Made by a program: the position numbers and the translations under genes. A stretch of 57,370 bases of DNA from Paludibacteraceae bacterium (lineage in GTDB: Bacteria; Bacteroidota; Bacteroidia; Bacteroidales; Paludibacteraceae): NCBI GenBank assembly GCA_017417025.1, contig JAFPZY010000006.1, positions 1 to 57,370 on the forward strand, read 5' to 3'. Positions 50,013 to 56,273 of this stretch are shown here, piece by piece (positions within the stretch are counted from its first letter, which is position 1; each line of letters starts with the position of its first letter). Under the pieces are notes generated by a model, which worked only from the letters and a program-made list of their open reading frames with translations, was not told the origin of the DNA and ran no database searches.

Positions 50013-50237
50013 TCAATGGCGCAGTACCCCCCCTATTAGGCTGGTTATCAACGACTTAGAAGAACAGGTGCGTTGTATATAGCCGTAGGAGCGGTCAGGT
50101 TCGTGCTGGAGGATGTGCCTATAGACGAGGAACTGGCAGTGTTTGGTTTCGGCCCAGTCGGAAGCAGCACGCAGGTAGTCCCACTGCCCTGCGGCGATGA
50201 GTTCGGCGACGAGGTCATATACGGTTTTGCCGTTCAC
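50013..50237 (-). CDS. Phage-like small protein, possible frameshift at a G7 tract
   Basis: With GTG 50237 as start the product has 74 residues ('KTVYDLVAELIAAGQWDYLRA', 'HCQFLVYRHILQHEPDRSYG'). The GTG is 4 bases after the -7 box, so the mRNA may be leaderless. The frame ends soon after a run of seven G (minus strand; 50026-50032). Removing one G would extend the protein by 'YCAIDKNFVQHAIREMERVV' to a stop at 49958, which meets the next gene neatly. Function unknown. Confidence 0.5.
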   Translation of the reverse strand: MNGKTVYDLVAELIAAGQWDYLRAASDWAETKHCQFLVYRHILQHEPDRSYGYIQRTCSSKSLITSLIGGVLRH

Positions 50238-50241
50238 GCCG

Positions 50242-50273
50242 CAAAGGTACAGCGAAAAATCCGGTTGTGCAAA
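50242..50273 (-). promoter_or_regulatory. Promoter of the leftward lysis-like unit
   Basis: Minus strand TTTG (50273-50270), 20 bp, TACCTTTG (50249-50242). Confidence 0.7.
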
Positions 50274-50374
50274 TTTTTTTGCGAAAAAAAAACTCTGCCG
50301 TCTGACAAATACCGTGCCAAACCCTGCTCCCAAACGGCTGATTAGCCGTCAGCCGTTTCCGGCGCGGAAAGCCG

Positions 50375-50382
50375 TACCTTTG
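50375..50382 (+). promoter_or_regulatory. -7 box of the rightward replication-like unit
   Basis: TACCTTTG, 33 bases before the ATG at 50416; no clear -33 box. Confidence 0.5.
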
Positions 50383-50415
50383 CACCGCCGAAGAAAAAAA
50401 ACGGCATAAACGATT

Positions 50416-50775
50416 ATGAAAGAAGAGATGTTAAGAAGACGGACTTTTACGAGTCCGGAGGAGGCGGAGCGCCTCCTGAAACTGGGTCTGCCGAGCAGCA
50501 CGGCGGACATGTTTTTCACCACGAACAAGTTGTTGGGGGGCTGGCACCCCCAGCCCGACGTGCTGCAGCAGCCTTTCGACGAGGAGCAGGAGGAGTTTCC
50601 GTCCATCCCGATACTGCCGTGCTGGAGCGGCCTGCGCCTCATAGAGATGGCGGCGGAGAACATGCGCACCGCAATGCGCGTCGTTCCGGACAAGAAGCAA
50701 CTGTGTGTAACAAGCGCGGTGGAGATGTTTGAAACGAAGCTGCGCGGCGAGGATTTCAGCAAATGGAAAGTATGA
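50416..50775 (+). CDS. Phage-type small protein, unknown
   Basis: A 119-residue cytoplasmic protein. It has 'PEEAERLLKLGLPSSTADMFF' at the N-terminus and 'SIPILPCWSGLRLIEMAAEN' in the middle. The 'LL.LGL...TADM' and 'P.LPCWS...L.EL' layout is common in small Bacteroidota phage and prophage proteins. No function known. It overlaps the HNH gene by ATGA. Confidence 0.7.
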   Translation: MKEEMLRRRTFTSPEEAERLLKLGLPSSTADMFFTTNKLLGGWHPQPDVLQQPFDEEQEEFPSIPILPCWSGLRLIEMAAENMRTAMRVVPDKKQLCVTSAVEMFETKLRGEDFSKWKV

Positions 50776-51191
50776 ACAGGCCCGACAACTTAACCGTGTG
50801 GCGCAGCATCAACGGCCTTCTGGTGAGCCAGTACGGAGCCGTAATAGGCAAAAAAGGCAGACTTGTGAACCAAATTCCGAACAATGGAAGGAAAAGGAGG
50901 TATTTAGCCATTGGTATCTGGATTCCGAAAGGTGTCGCTGCTGACCTTACTCCGAAACATGGAAGAGTAAAGAAGATTGCCGTTCACCGCCTCGTCGCCG
51001 AATGTTTCATAAGCCGCAAACGACGCTTCTGCGGATATAGCTGCGACCATATCGACAACAACCCCAATGACAACAGCATATTCAACCTCCAGGCTGTCAG
51101 CCGAAGCTACAACAGCCGGAAGGGAAACAGAACAATAATACAAACAAAATTACACTACTATGTCAGAAACAACGATTCTGCCCTGGGCTGA
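50772..51191 (+). CDS. HNH endonuclease-like protein
   Basis: About 139 residues from ATG 50772 (overlapping the previous stop; an ATG at 50763 is possible). 'KIAVHRLVAECFI' and 'CDHIDNNPNDNSIFNLQAVS' with 'NSRKGN' form the HNH_3-type core as in many phage homing or nicking enzymes. The N-terminal half resembles the NUMOD4-like reading head ('WRSINGLLVSQYGAVIG'). Its end overlaps the next gene by 32 bases. Confidence 0.82.
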   Translation: MNRPDNLTVWRSINGLLVSQYGAVIGKKGRLVNQIPNNGRKRRYLAIGIWIPKGVAADLTPKHGRVKKIAVHRLVAECFISRKRRFCGYSCDHIDNNPNDNSIFNLQAVSRSYNSRKGNRTIIQTKLHYYVRNNDSALG

Positions 51192-51672
51192 AGGGGTACA
51201 AATCAGCACGGAAGGCGAAATGAAAGTAGCCGAAGCGGTCATCAAGAGTCTCAACACCCCCAACCTTACGCCTCTGCAGCGCTATGCCGTCGCGCGGTTC
51301 CTGCTCAACGCACTGCAGCGAGCAACGGAGTACGAAGGGGCGGCGGCGGTGCAGTTCTGCCACCAGACCGAAACGGGGCTCGACGGAAAACAGTTCCGGC
51401 ACAACGCCCTCGACTTCCGACTGCACATCGTCAGCGACTACAACTACCAGGACAACGACGACACCGGCGAGTTTGCCATGATAACACGCAAACTCCGGCT
51501 CAACAGGAGCGAGAACACTATTCTCAACAACCAGCTCAAAAACATCAAAACCAACATCCGCATGCAGCACCCGCAGATGAAGGCGAAACTGGTAAAAGAA
51601 ACGATAATGCTAATACTACCCGAATATGACGACGGAAAAATACGCCTTCAGGTGCCGGCACTCGACCTATAA
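51160..51672 (+). CDS. Phage-type protein, unknown
   Basis: A 170-residue acidic-to-neutral protein with no signal or membrane helix. It has a helical N-terminal half ('LTPLQRYAVARFLLNALQRAT') and a strand-rich centre ('LDFRLHIVSDYNYQDND'). Not recognised. It is embedded between the HNH gene (32-base overlap) and the zinc-ribbon-like ORF (47-base overlap), so it belongs to the same unit. Confidence 0.65.
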   Translation: MSETTILPWAEGVQISTEGEMKVAEAVIKSLNTPNLTPLQRYAVARFLLNALQRATEYEGAAAVQFCHQTETGLDGKQFRHNALDFRLHIVSDYNYQDNDDTGEFAMITRKLRLNRSENTILNNQLKNIKTNIRMQHPQMKAKLVKETIMLILPEYDDGKIRLQVPALDL

Positions 51673-51790
51673 GCACACCGACCTGCTGGGGCTCCACCTC
51701 TACTGCAGGCTCCGCAGGCGGGCACTGCGCAAAGATGCCATTTGCACCCTGTGCAGAGACTTCGACCCGCACCGCAAAGATGCAACGTAA
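51626..51790 (+). CDS. Small Cys/His-rich protein, zinc-binding candidate
   Basis: A 54-residue ORF with 'FRCRHSTYKHTD' and 'CTLCRDFDPHRKD'; the C..H and CxxC pairs could hold one zinc. It overlaps both neighbours (47 and 11 bases), as usual in dense phage operons. Basic, so nucleic acid binding is possible. Confidence 0.5.
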   Translation: MTTEKYAFRCRHSTYKHTDLLGLHLYCRLRRRALRKDAICTLCRDFDPHRKDAT

Positions 51791-52628
51791 CTACCGCTAC
51801 ATGATCGACTCTTCGGAGCTGCACAGACTCGGACTGTGCGGCTCCGACGCGCTCGTCTATTCAGCTCTCGCCTCACTCTGCCACAAAAACGGCAGATGGC
51901 AAGTCAATTATTCCTTCCTCGCCGGGTTCTCCTGCGTCGGTGATAAAACCACTGCCTGGCGGATTGTGAAGAAGCTTGCAGGGCAGGGATTGCTTGCTGT
52001 TGAAACAAAAGACGGAAACAGCTATGTCTCTATTATCCGAAAGCCGTTGCAAAATGCAACGGAGTCATTGCAAAATGCAACGGAGCCATTGCAAAATGCA
52101 ACGGAGCCATTGCAAAATGCAACAAACACTCCTTATATAAAAAAAATATCCAGTAATATTAATAATATCCAAAAAGGTGGTGGTGTAAAAGGTTCCACCA
52201 CCACCGGCACCACCACCTCTTTTTCTGAAAATCCTGCTTCCGGCCTTCAACCTCCTGCTTTCGGTCAGTGGTGGCAGCTCTACGCCGGAGAAACACTCTG
52301 GCACGGACTCAAGATCCAAACCGAAAAAGAATGGAACACTCTCACGCCCGACGAGCAGAGGCAGGTCTTCAGCCATTCGCAGCTCTTTGCCCCCGCCAAC
52401 CGCAAACGCAAGTCGCCCAAACTGCCTAACTGGTATCTCATCGACCGCACCTGGCTCCAACCACTCGACAACATGTACACACCCGTCTTCCTCTCAGGAA
52501 TCGAACAGGACGAATGTCGCAAACTCGCTGTCCCCCTCGTGCAGGTACGCGCTCCCGACGGCACATACAGAATAATGCGCAAATCCGACGCAGAGCAATG
52601 CCGCATGCAAATAACCAGAGACTGGTGA
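51780..52628 (+). CDS. Replication-initiator-like winged-helix protein containing origin-like iterons
   Basis: From ATG 51780 the product has 282 residues. The N-terminal 85 residues form a winged helix ('LGLCGSDALVYSALASLCHK', 'GFSCVGDKTTAWRIVKKLAG'), like the DNA-binding domain of phage replication organisers. Residues about 90-118 are four LQNATE repeats, encoded by 21-bp units that each contain the palindrome TTGCAAAATGCAA. A linker follows, and then a C-terminal domain ('FGQWWQLYAGETLWHGLKI', 'LPNWYLIDRTWLQPLD') probably for protein contacts. Lambda O is built this way, with the origin in its own gene. A role in element replication is inferred. Confidence 0.7.
   Translation: MQRNYRYMIDSSELHRLGLCGSDALVYSALASLCHKNGRWQVNYSFLAGFSCVGDKTTAWRIVKKLAGQGLLAVETKDGNSYVSIIRKPLQNATESLQNATEPLQNATEPLQNATNTPYIKKISSNINNIQKGGGVKGSTTTGTTTSFSENPASGLQPPAFGQWWQLYAGETLWHGLKIQTEKEWNTLTPDEQRQVFSHSQLFAPANRKRKSPKLPNWYLIDRTWLQPLDNMYTPVFLSGIEQDECRKLAVPLVQVRAPDGTYRIMRKSDAEQCRMQITRDW
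52047..52122 (+). repeat. Four palindromic iterons, candidate replication origin
   Basis: TTGCAAAATGCAA is found at 52047, 52068, 52089 and 52110, exactly 21 bp (two helical turns) apart. Each is TTGCA, three A, TGCAA, a perfect inverted repeat. From 52131 to 52172 follows an A+T-rich stretch that could melt. Confidence 0.9.
52131..52172. other. A+T-rich tract next to the iterons (possible unwinding element)
   Basis: TTATATAAAAAAAATATC followed by TAATATTAATAATATCC, the most A+T-rich stretch in this gene, lies 9 bases after the last iteron. Confidence 0.5.
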
Positions 52629-52773
52629 GAAAAATGAAAAATGAAAAATGAGGAATATCAATTATCAATTATCAATTTCCCGTCAGCGGTTAAGTAGCGG
52701 TTAAGTAGCGGTAAAGTAGCGGTAATAAGTTAGGAATGAGAAATGAGGAATATCAATTATCAAGAATGAAGAT

Positions 52774-52896
52774 TTTTGAGCAAACACGTGCAAAATTGAT
52801 TGCCGATGTGCGCTCGTTGATGACGGATGGCGACAAACAATCCCTATTATCGGCAAGAAATGAAGGAATTTAGCATTTTTTTGAGGAAAAACTTGC
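52774..52896 (+). repeat. 123-bp direct repeat, copy 1 (before the ATPase gene)
   Basis: It aligns without gaps to 54656-54778 with about 7 differences. Both copies keep an open frame reading 'LIADVRS', 'MTDGDKQ' and 'LLSARNEGI' then TAG, suggesting the 3' end of an ancestral gene. Homology ends at the -33 CTTGC of the following promoter. Confidence 0.9.
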
Positions 52897-52923
52897 ACAT
52901 ATCAGTTTCTTTTGATAATTTTG
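52892..52923 (+). promoter_or_regulatory. ATPase gene promoter
   Basis: CTTG (52892-52895), 20 bp, TAATTTTG (52916-52923). The -33 box is the last part of the 123-bp repeat. Confidence 0.7.
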
Positions 52924-52924
52924 C

Positions 52925-53005
52925 ACCCTGTAACGGACAGAAACATACTATTTTTGACCCTCATAACGGACAAACGTAAGTGTAATTTGACCTTTACAAC
53001 GGACA
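52925..53005 (+). repeat. Three spaced AACGGACA repeats in the ATPase leader
   Basis: ACCCTGTAACGGACA (52925), ACCCTCATAACGGACA (52957) and ACCTTTACAACGGACA (52990) are 32-33 bp apart, about three helical turns. They lie between the promoter and the ATG and could be regulator sites. Confidence 0.8.
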
Positions 53006-53043
53006 AAATGCGCAAATGACATGAAAATGTAACGATTAGAAAT

Positions 53044-54243
53044 ATGGATACATTGATTAAGAAGCATGACAGGTTGTGGGAGATAACACCGCTGAATATT
53101 GTGCGGCAATGGGCACATAGTATCAACTGGGACGCTCGGCTGATGGCTATACGCGGGCCAAAAGGTGTTGGGAAAACCACCATGATGCGGCAGTTCATCA
53201 AGCAGCATTATGCGTATATGGACAGACAAGTGCTGTACGTGTCGTGCGATGACGCGTACTTTGCAACGCATAGACTTCTTGATTTGGCAGAACAATTCTA
53301 TCTGACCGGGGGCAAACACTTGTTCATCGATGAGATACACAAGTATGAGAACTGGAGCAGAGAAATCAAAGAGATATACGACAGTTATCCGACGATGAAG
53401 ATGGTGATTAGTGGTAGTAGTCTGCTGAGTATGACCGAAGGAGATGCTGATCTAAGCAGGAGATGTATCAACCATGACATCCAGGGATTGAGTTTTAGGG
53501 AGTTCCTACATTTCTACAAAGGGATAGAGATGCCGGTATATCCGCTGGAGGAAGTACTGACTAATCCGGCTCCGTTGATTCAAGAGATGAACAGCAAGGG
53601 CAGACCTGTGGCTATGTTCCATGAGTATCTGCGGTACGGGTATTATCCGTATTATCTGGACAACGAGACGGATTACTACATCGCCGTTCAGCAAGTAGTG
53701 AACCACACAATTGATGATGAACTGACAAAGATATGCAAGGTAGATGTGGGCAACACACGGAAGATAAAGGCTCTGATGACAATGCTGTGTGCAAGTGAAC
53801 CGTATCAGCTGGATATATCGAAACTGTCTGTTCAGAGCGGACTGAAACGGGAAACGGTTGTGGCTTATCTGAATTATATGGACAAAGCTAAGTTGTTGCA
53901 CCTGTTATACTGCGACCTCGTGAATGCAAAACGAATGCAAAAGCCTGATAAGATATATATCGACAACCCCAATATGCTATATGCGTGGGCAACCACGCCG
54001 GTGCGGATTGGGACAGCAAGAGAGACGTTTGTCGCAAACCAGTTGTCAGCCAAACATCAGGTGGAGTTCGGTAAAAAACATGGCGATTTCAAGATAGACG
54101 GGACATACACGATAGAGGTAGGCGGCGAAGACAAGAGCTTCAGCCAGATAGCCAATCTGCCTAACTCGTATGTGCTGGCAGACAATATGGAGACAGCTAT
54201 CGGGCATAAGTTGCCGATTTGGATTGTGGGATTCTTGTATTAA
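53044..54243 (+). CDS. AAA ATPase with DUF4143 domain
   Basis: The 399-residue protein has Walker A 'GPKGVGKTT' (residues 38-46), Walker B 'HLFIDEIHKY' (D96, E97), sensor 'MVISGSSLLS' and the arrangement 'LSRRCINHDIQGLSFREFL'. The C-terminal DUF4143 part has a winged helix ('DISKLSVQSGLKRETVVAYLNYMDKAKLL') and a nuclease-like fold ('RETFVANQL', 'FKIDGTYTIEVGGEDKS'). Such ATPases are common and mobile in Bacteroidota; their role is unknown, with defence or conflict suggested. The 5' leader holds spaced repeats, and a repeat copy precedes it. Confidence 0.88.
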   Translation: MDTLIKKHDRLWEITPLNIVRQWAHSINWDARLMAIRGPKGVGKTTMMRQFIKQHYAYMDRQVLYVSCDDAYFATHRLLDLAEQFYLTGGKHLFIDEIHKYENWSREIKEIYDSYPTMKMVISGSSLLSMTEGDADLSRRCINHDIQGLSFREFLHFYKGIEMPVYPLEEVLTNPAPLIQEMNSKGRPVAMFHEYLRYGYYPYYLDNETDYYIAVQQVVNHTIDDELTKICKVDVGNTRKIKALMTMLCASEPYQLDISKLSVQSGLKRETVVAYLNYMDKAKLLHLLYCDLVNAKRMQKPDKIYIDNPNMLYAWATTPVRIGTARETFVANQLSAKHQVEFGKKHGDFKIDGTYTIEVGGEDKSFSQIANLPNSYVLADNMETAIGHKLPIWIVGFLY

Positions 54244-54510
54244 AAGCAGATTTCATATAACACTATAAATGAAACTTGAAGATATTCGGATTCCGATTAT
54301 ACGCAAACAAATACGGATATCACTTGCGTATATCGGACAGAAGCAGTACCATCGTACTCGCAAAAAATGCGTATATACGCAAAAATTACGAATAGGATGA
54401 AATATCAGTCGGACGGTTTATCTGCACTTATACCCGATGACGGCTGTCCCTTATCCGACCTGATTTGCAATGCAGAGATGGCATTTTTAAGAAAAAAGAC
54501 ATTTTTTTGC

Positions 54511-54560
54511 AAAAAAGGTGATAGATTTACCCCTTTTTTTGACTTATATATGGAGGGGTA
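54511..54560. repeat. GGTGATAGAT element, copy 1
   Basis: AAAAAAGGTGATAGATTT ... TTTTTTTGACTTATATATGG followed by AGGGG. Copy 2 at 55807-55886 has the same ends and a longer middle. Confidence 0.75.
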
Positions 54561-54655
54561 TTATTATAAATTGGAAAGTGAGAGGAGAAAAGAGAAGGGC
54601 AGAAAATATAAAACGTAAAAATGACAAAACACTTGTATGTATAAAAAAAACTGTA

Positions 54656-54778
54656 TTTTGAGCAAACACGTGCAATATTGATTGCCGATGTGCGCTCGGT
54701 GATGACGGATGGCGACAAACAATTCCTATTATCGGCAAGAAATGAAGGAATTTAGCATTTTCTTGCCGGAAAACTTGC
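54656..54778 (+). repeat. 123-bp direct repeat, copy 2 (before the Fic gene)
   Basis: Gapless match to 52774-52896. It again ends at the -33 CTTGC of the next gene's promoter. Confidence 0.9.
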
Positions 54779-54805
54779 CGGTGTCGGCAAAAATAAGTAT
54801 CTTTG
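54774..54805 (+). promoter_or_regulatory. Fic gene promoter
   Basis: CTTG (54774-54777), 20 bp, TATCTTTG (54798-54805). Confidence 0.7.
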
Positions 54806-54856
54806 CAGCGGTTTTTGAATTAAACTTGCCGGCGCTTAAACTATAACAGAGTTATT

Positions 54857-55741
54857 ATGAAAGAATATATATCCGTCACGCAGTTTGCCGAAAAGTACGG
54901 CATTAGTGAGCGTACTGCACGTAATTATTGCGCGGCAGGGAAGATTGACGGTGCCTTTCTGACAGGCAAGACATGGAACATCCCTGCGGATGCGGACCTG
55001 CCCAAGAAAGGCAAGAAGAAACTCTCTCCGCTGCTCACCCGTCTGCGCGAGGAGAAAGACTCCCACCTGAAGGGCGGTATCTACCATCGTACGCAGATTG
55101 ATCTGACCTACAATTCCAATCATATCGAAGGCAGCAAACTGACCAAAGAGCAGACACGCTTTATCTTCGAGACCAACACACTTGGTGTCACGGCCGAAAA
55201 CACGTCGGTCGATGATATCATGGAAACGGTGAACCACTTCCGTTGCATCGACTATATCATCGACCACGCGACGGATAAAATCACCGAGGCACATATCAAA
55301 ACTTTGCACGCCATCCTGAAAGCAAACACCTCCGACAGCCGCAAACCGTGGTTTGCCGTGGGCGGTTACAAACGCCTTGCCAACCAGGTAGGCGAACAAC
55401 AGACGGTCGCGCCCAAAGATGTTCACCGCCACATTAAAGCCTTGCTTTCCGACTATAACGCGCTCAGGCAAGCGACATTCGACGATATATTGGACTTCCA
55501 CGTGCATTTCGAGCGTATCCATCCTTTCCAGGACGGGAATGGTCGTGTGGGGCGCTTGTTGCTCTTCTGGCAATGTCTGCAAAGCGGTGTCGCGCCTTTC
55601 ATCATCACAGAAGACTTGCGGTTGTTCTACTATCGCGGCATTCAGAACTGGGGGCAGACCAACGGCTGTCTCCGCGACACCTGCCTCACCGCACAAGACC
55701 ATTACAAAGCGTTGTTGGACTACTTTAAGGTGAAATACTAA
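54857..55741 (+). CDS. Fic family protein with N-terminal helix-turn-helix
   Basis: The 294-residue protein begins with a MerR/excisionase-like helix-turn-helix ('TQFAEKYGISERTARNYCAAGKI'). The inhibitory helix motif 'SNHIEG' (S87...E91-G92) follows, and then the Fic core with the catalytic loop HPFQDGNGRVGR (residues 222-233). Fic enzymes transfer AMP (or related groups) to target proteins; the intact inhibitory motif places it in the class with intramolecular inhibition. Target unknown. It shares its upstream 123-bp segment with the ATPase gene. Confidence 0.92.
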   Translation: MKEYISVTQFAEKYGISERTARNYCAAGKIDGAFLTGKTWNIPADADLPKKGKKKLSPLLTRLREEKDSHLKGGIYHRTQIDLTYNSNHIEGSKLTKEQTRFIFETNTLGVTAENTSVDDIMETVNHFRCIDYIIDHATDKITEAHIKTLHAILKANTSDSRKPWFAVGGYKRLANQVGEQQTVAPKDVHRHIKALLSDYNALRQATFDDILDFHVHFERIHPFQDGNGRVGRLLLFWQCLQSGVAPFIITEDLRLFYYRGIQNWGQTNGCLRDTCLTAQDHYKALLDYFKVKY

Positions 55742-55806
55742 AACAAAACCCTCATACCCCCGCATCGTAATTTTGCACCCGGGTTGAAATAAAGCGGAAA
55801 AGTTGT

Positions 55807-55886
55807 AAAAAAGGTGATAGATGTCTTATCCCCAAGGGGAACGATTACTACGTGTGCGCCTCTTTTTTGACTATATATGGAGGGGC
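55807..55886. repeat. GGTGATAGAT element, copy 2
   Basis: AAAAAAGGTGATAGATGT, then about 37 different bases, then TTTTTTGACTATATATGG and AGGGG. Together with copy 1 it flanks the Fic gene. Confidence 0.7.
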
Positions 55887-55906
55887 ATGGATATTGAAGA
55901 GTAATA

Positions 55907-55933
55907 GTGGCGCGAGAGTGGCGCGAGAGTGGC
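55907..55933. repeat. Short tandem GGCGCGAGAGT repeat
   Basis: Two full 11-bp units and a partial third. Confidence 0.7.
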
Positions 55934-55969
55934 TGATTGACAGCTACGATTTAGCAAGGGGGAATGGGG

Positions 55970-56110
55970 TCCCCGCAAATTTCAATTTGTGCGGGTGAAG
56001 AAGTGCTTCGGATAGCACTTCGAGTGTTGCAAGCAACACATAGAACCTCGGAGGCAATGGTCGCACTTGCCAATTAGCAGAGCGGTTTGGCTCTTGCGAT
56101 CCATTTGCCG
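55970..56110. ncRNA. Multi-hairpin segment, candidate structured RNA or element end
   Basis: Four good hairpins stand in a row: CCCGC-AAAT/ATTT-GCGGG (55972-55995), a perfect GAAGTGCT/AGCACTTC with TCGGAT loop (56000-56021), GTGTTGC/GCAACAC (56024-56039), and a long stem 56053-56064 with 56096-56109 that holds an inner AGAGC/GCTCT stem. There is no open frame of note. It could be a structured RNA or a DNA structure of a mobile element; no known class is recognised. Confidence 0.45.
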
Positions 56111-56190
56111 AACGCGAATCTTAATAACCGGCAATAAATGTGCATTCAAAAAAGAGTTTGATTATACGTATAATAGCGTTTTAGGGAATA

Positions 56191-56215
56191 GAAAATACAC
56201 AAAAAATGTATTTTC
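56191..56215. promoter_or_regulatory. Inverted repeat, candidate AbiEi operator
   Basis: GAAAATACA, 7 bases, TGTATTTTC, 22 bases before the -33 box of the AbiE promoter. AbiEi antitoxins are known to bind inverted repeats at their promoter. A further palindrome ATTATACGTATAAT lies at 56161-56174. Confidence 0.5.
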
Positions 56216-56237
56216 TGTACGCAAAATACTGATTTTT

Positions 56238-56269
56238 CTTGTAGAATTCAAAAAAAAGTAGTACCTTTG
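56238..56269 (+). promoter_or_regulatory. AbiE operon promoter
   Basis: CTTG (56238-56241), 20 bp, TACCTTTG (56262-56269), only 4 bases before the GTG start. Confidence 0.7.
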
Positions 56270-56273
56270 CACC

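Larger units (their letters stand above)
52629..53043. other. Gene-free region of word repeats and upstream repeat copy 1
   Basis: It contains GAAAAAT x3 (52629-52649), ATCAATT x3 (52657-52677), AGCGGTTAAGT x4 with drift (52685-52728), the 123-bp repeat copy 1, the ATPase promoter and three ACGGACA repeats. Confidence 0.8.
54244..54856. other. Gene-poor region with palindrome, element copy and upstream repeat copy 2
   Basis: A perfect 14-bp palindrome TGCGTATATACGCA lies at 54368-54381, and copy 1 of a GGTGATAGAT element at 54511-54560. The 123-bp repeat copy 2 and the Fic promoter follow. An 83-codon frame (54367-54618) was judged unconvincing. Confidence 0.7.

Noticed and set aside
52766-52873. 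35-codon ORF in repeat copy 1 as a real gene
   Set aside because: Copy 2 keeps the frame but has no start codon, so it is more likely a gene fragment within the repeat.
54367-54618. 83-codon plus-strand frame
   Set aside because: It starts inside a palindrome and covers GGTGATAGAT element copy 1; copy 2 does not preserve the encoded peptide. No family resemblance.
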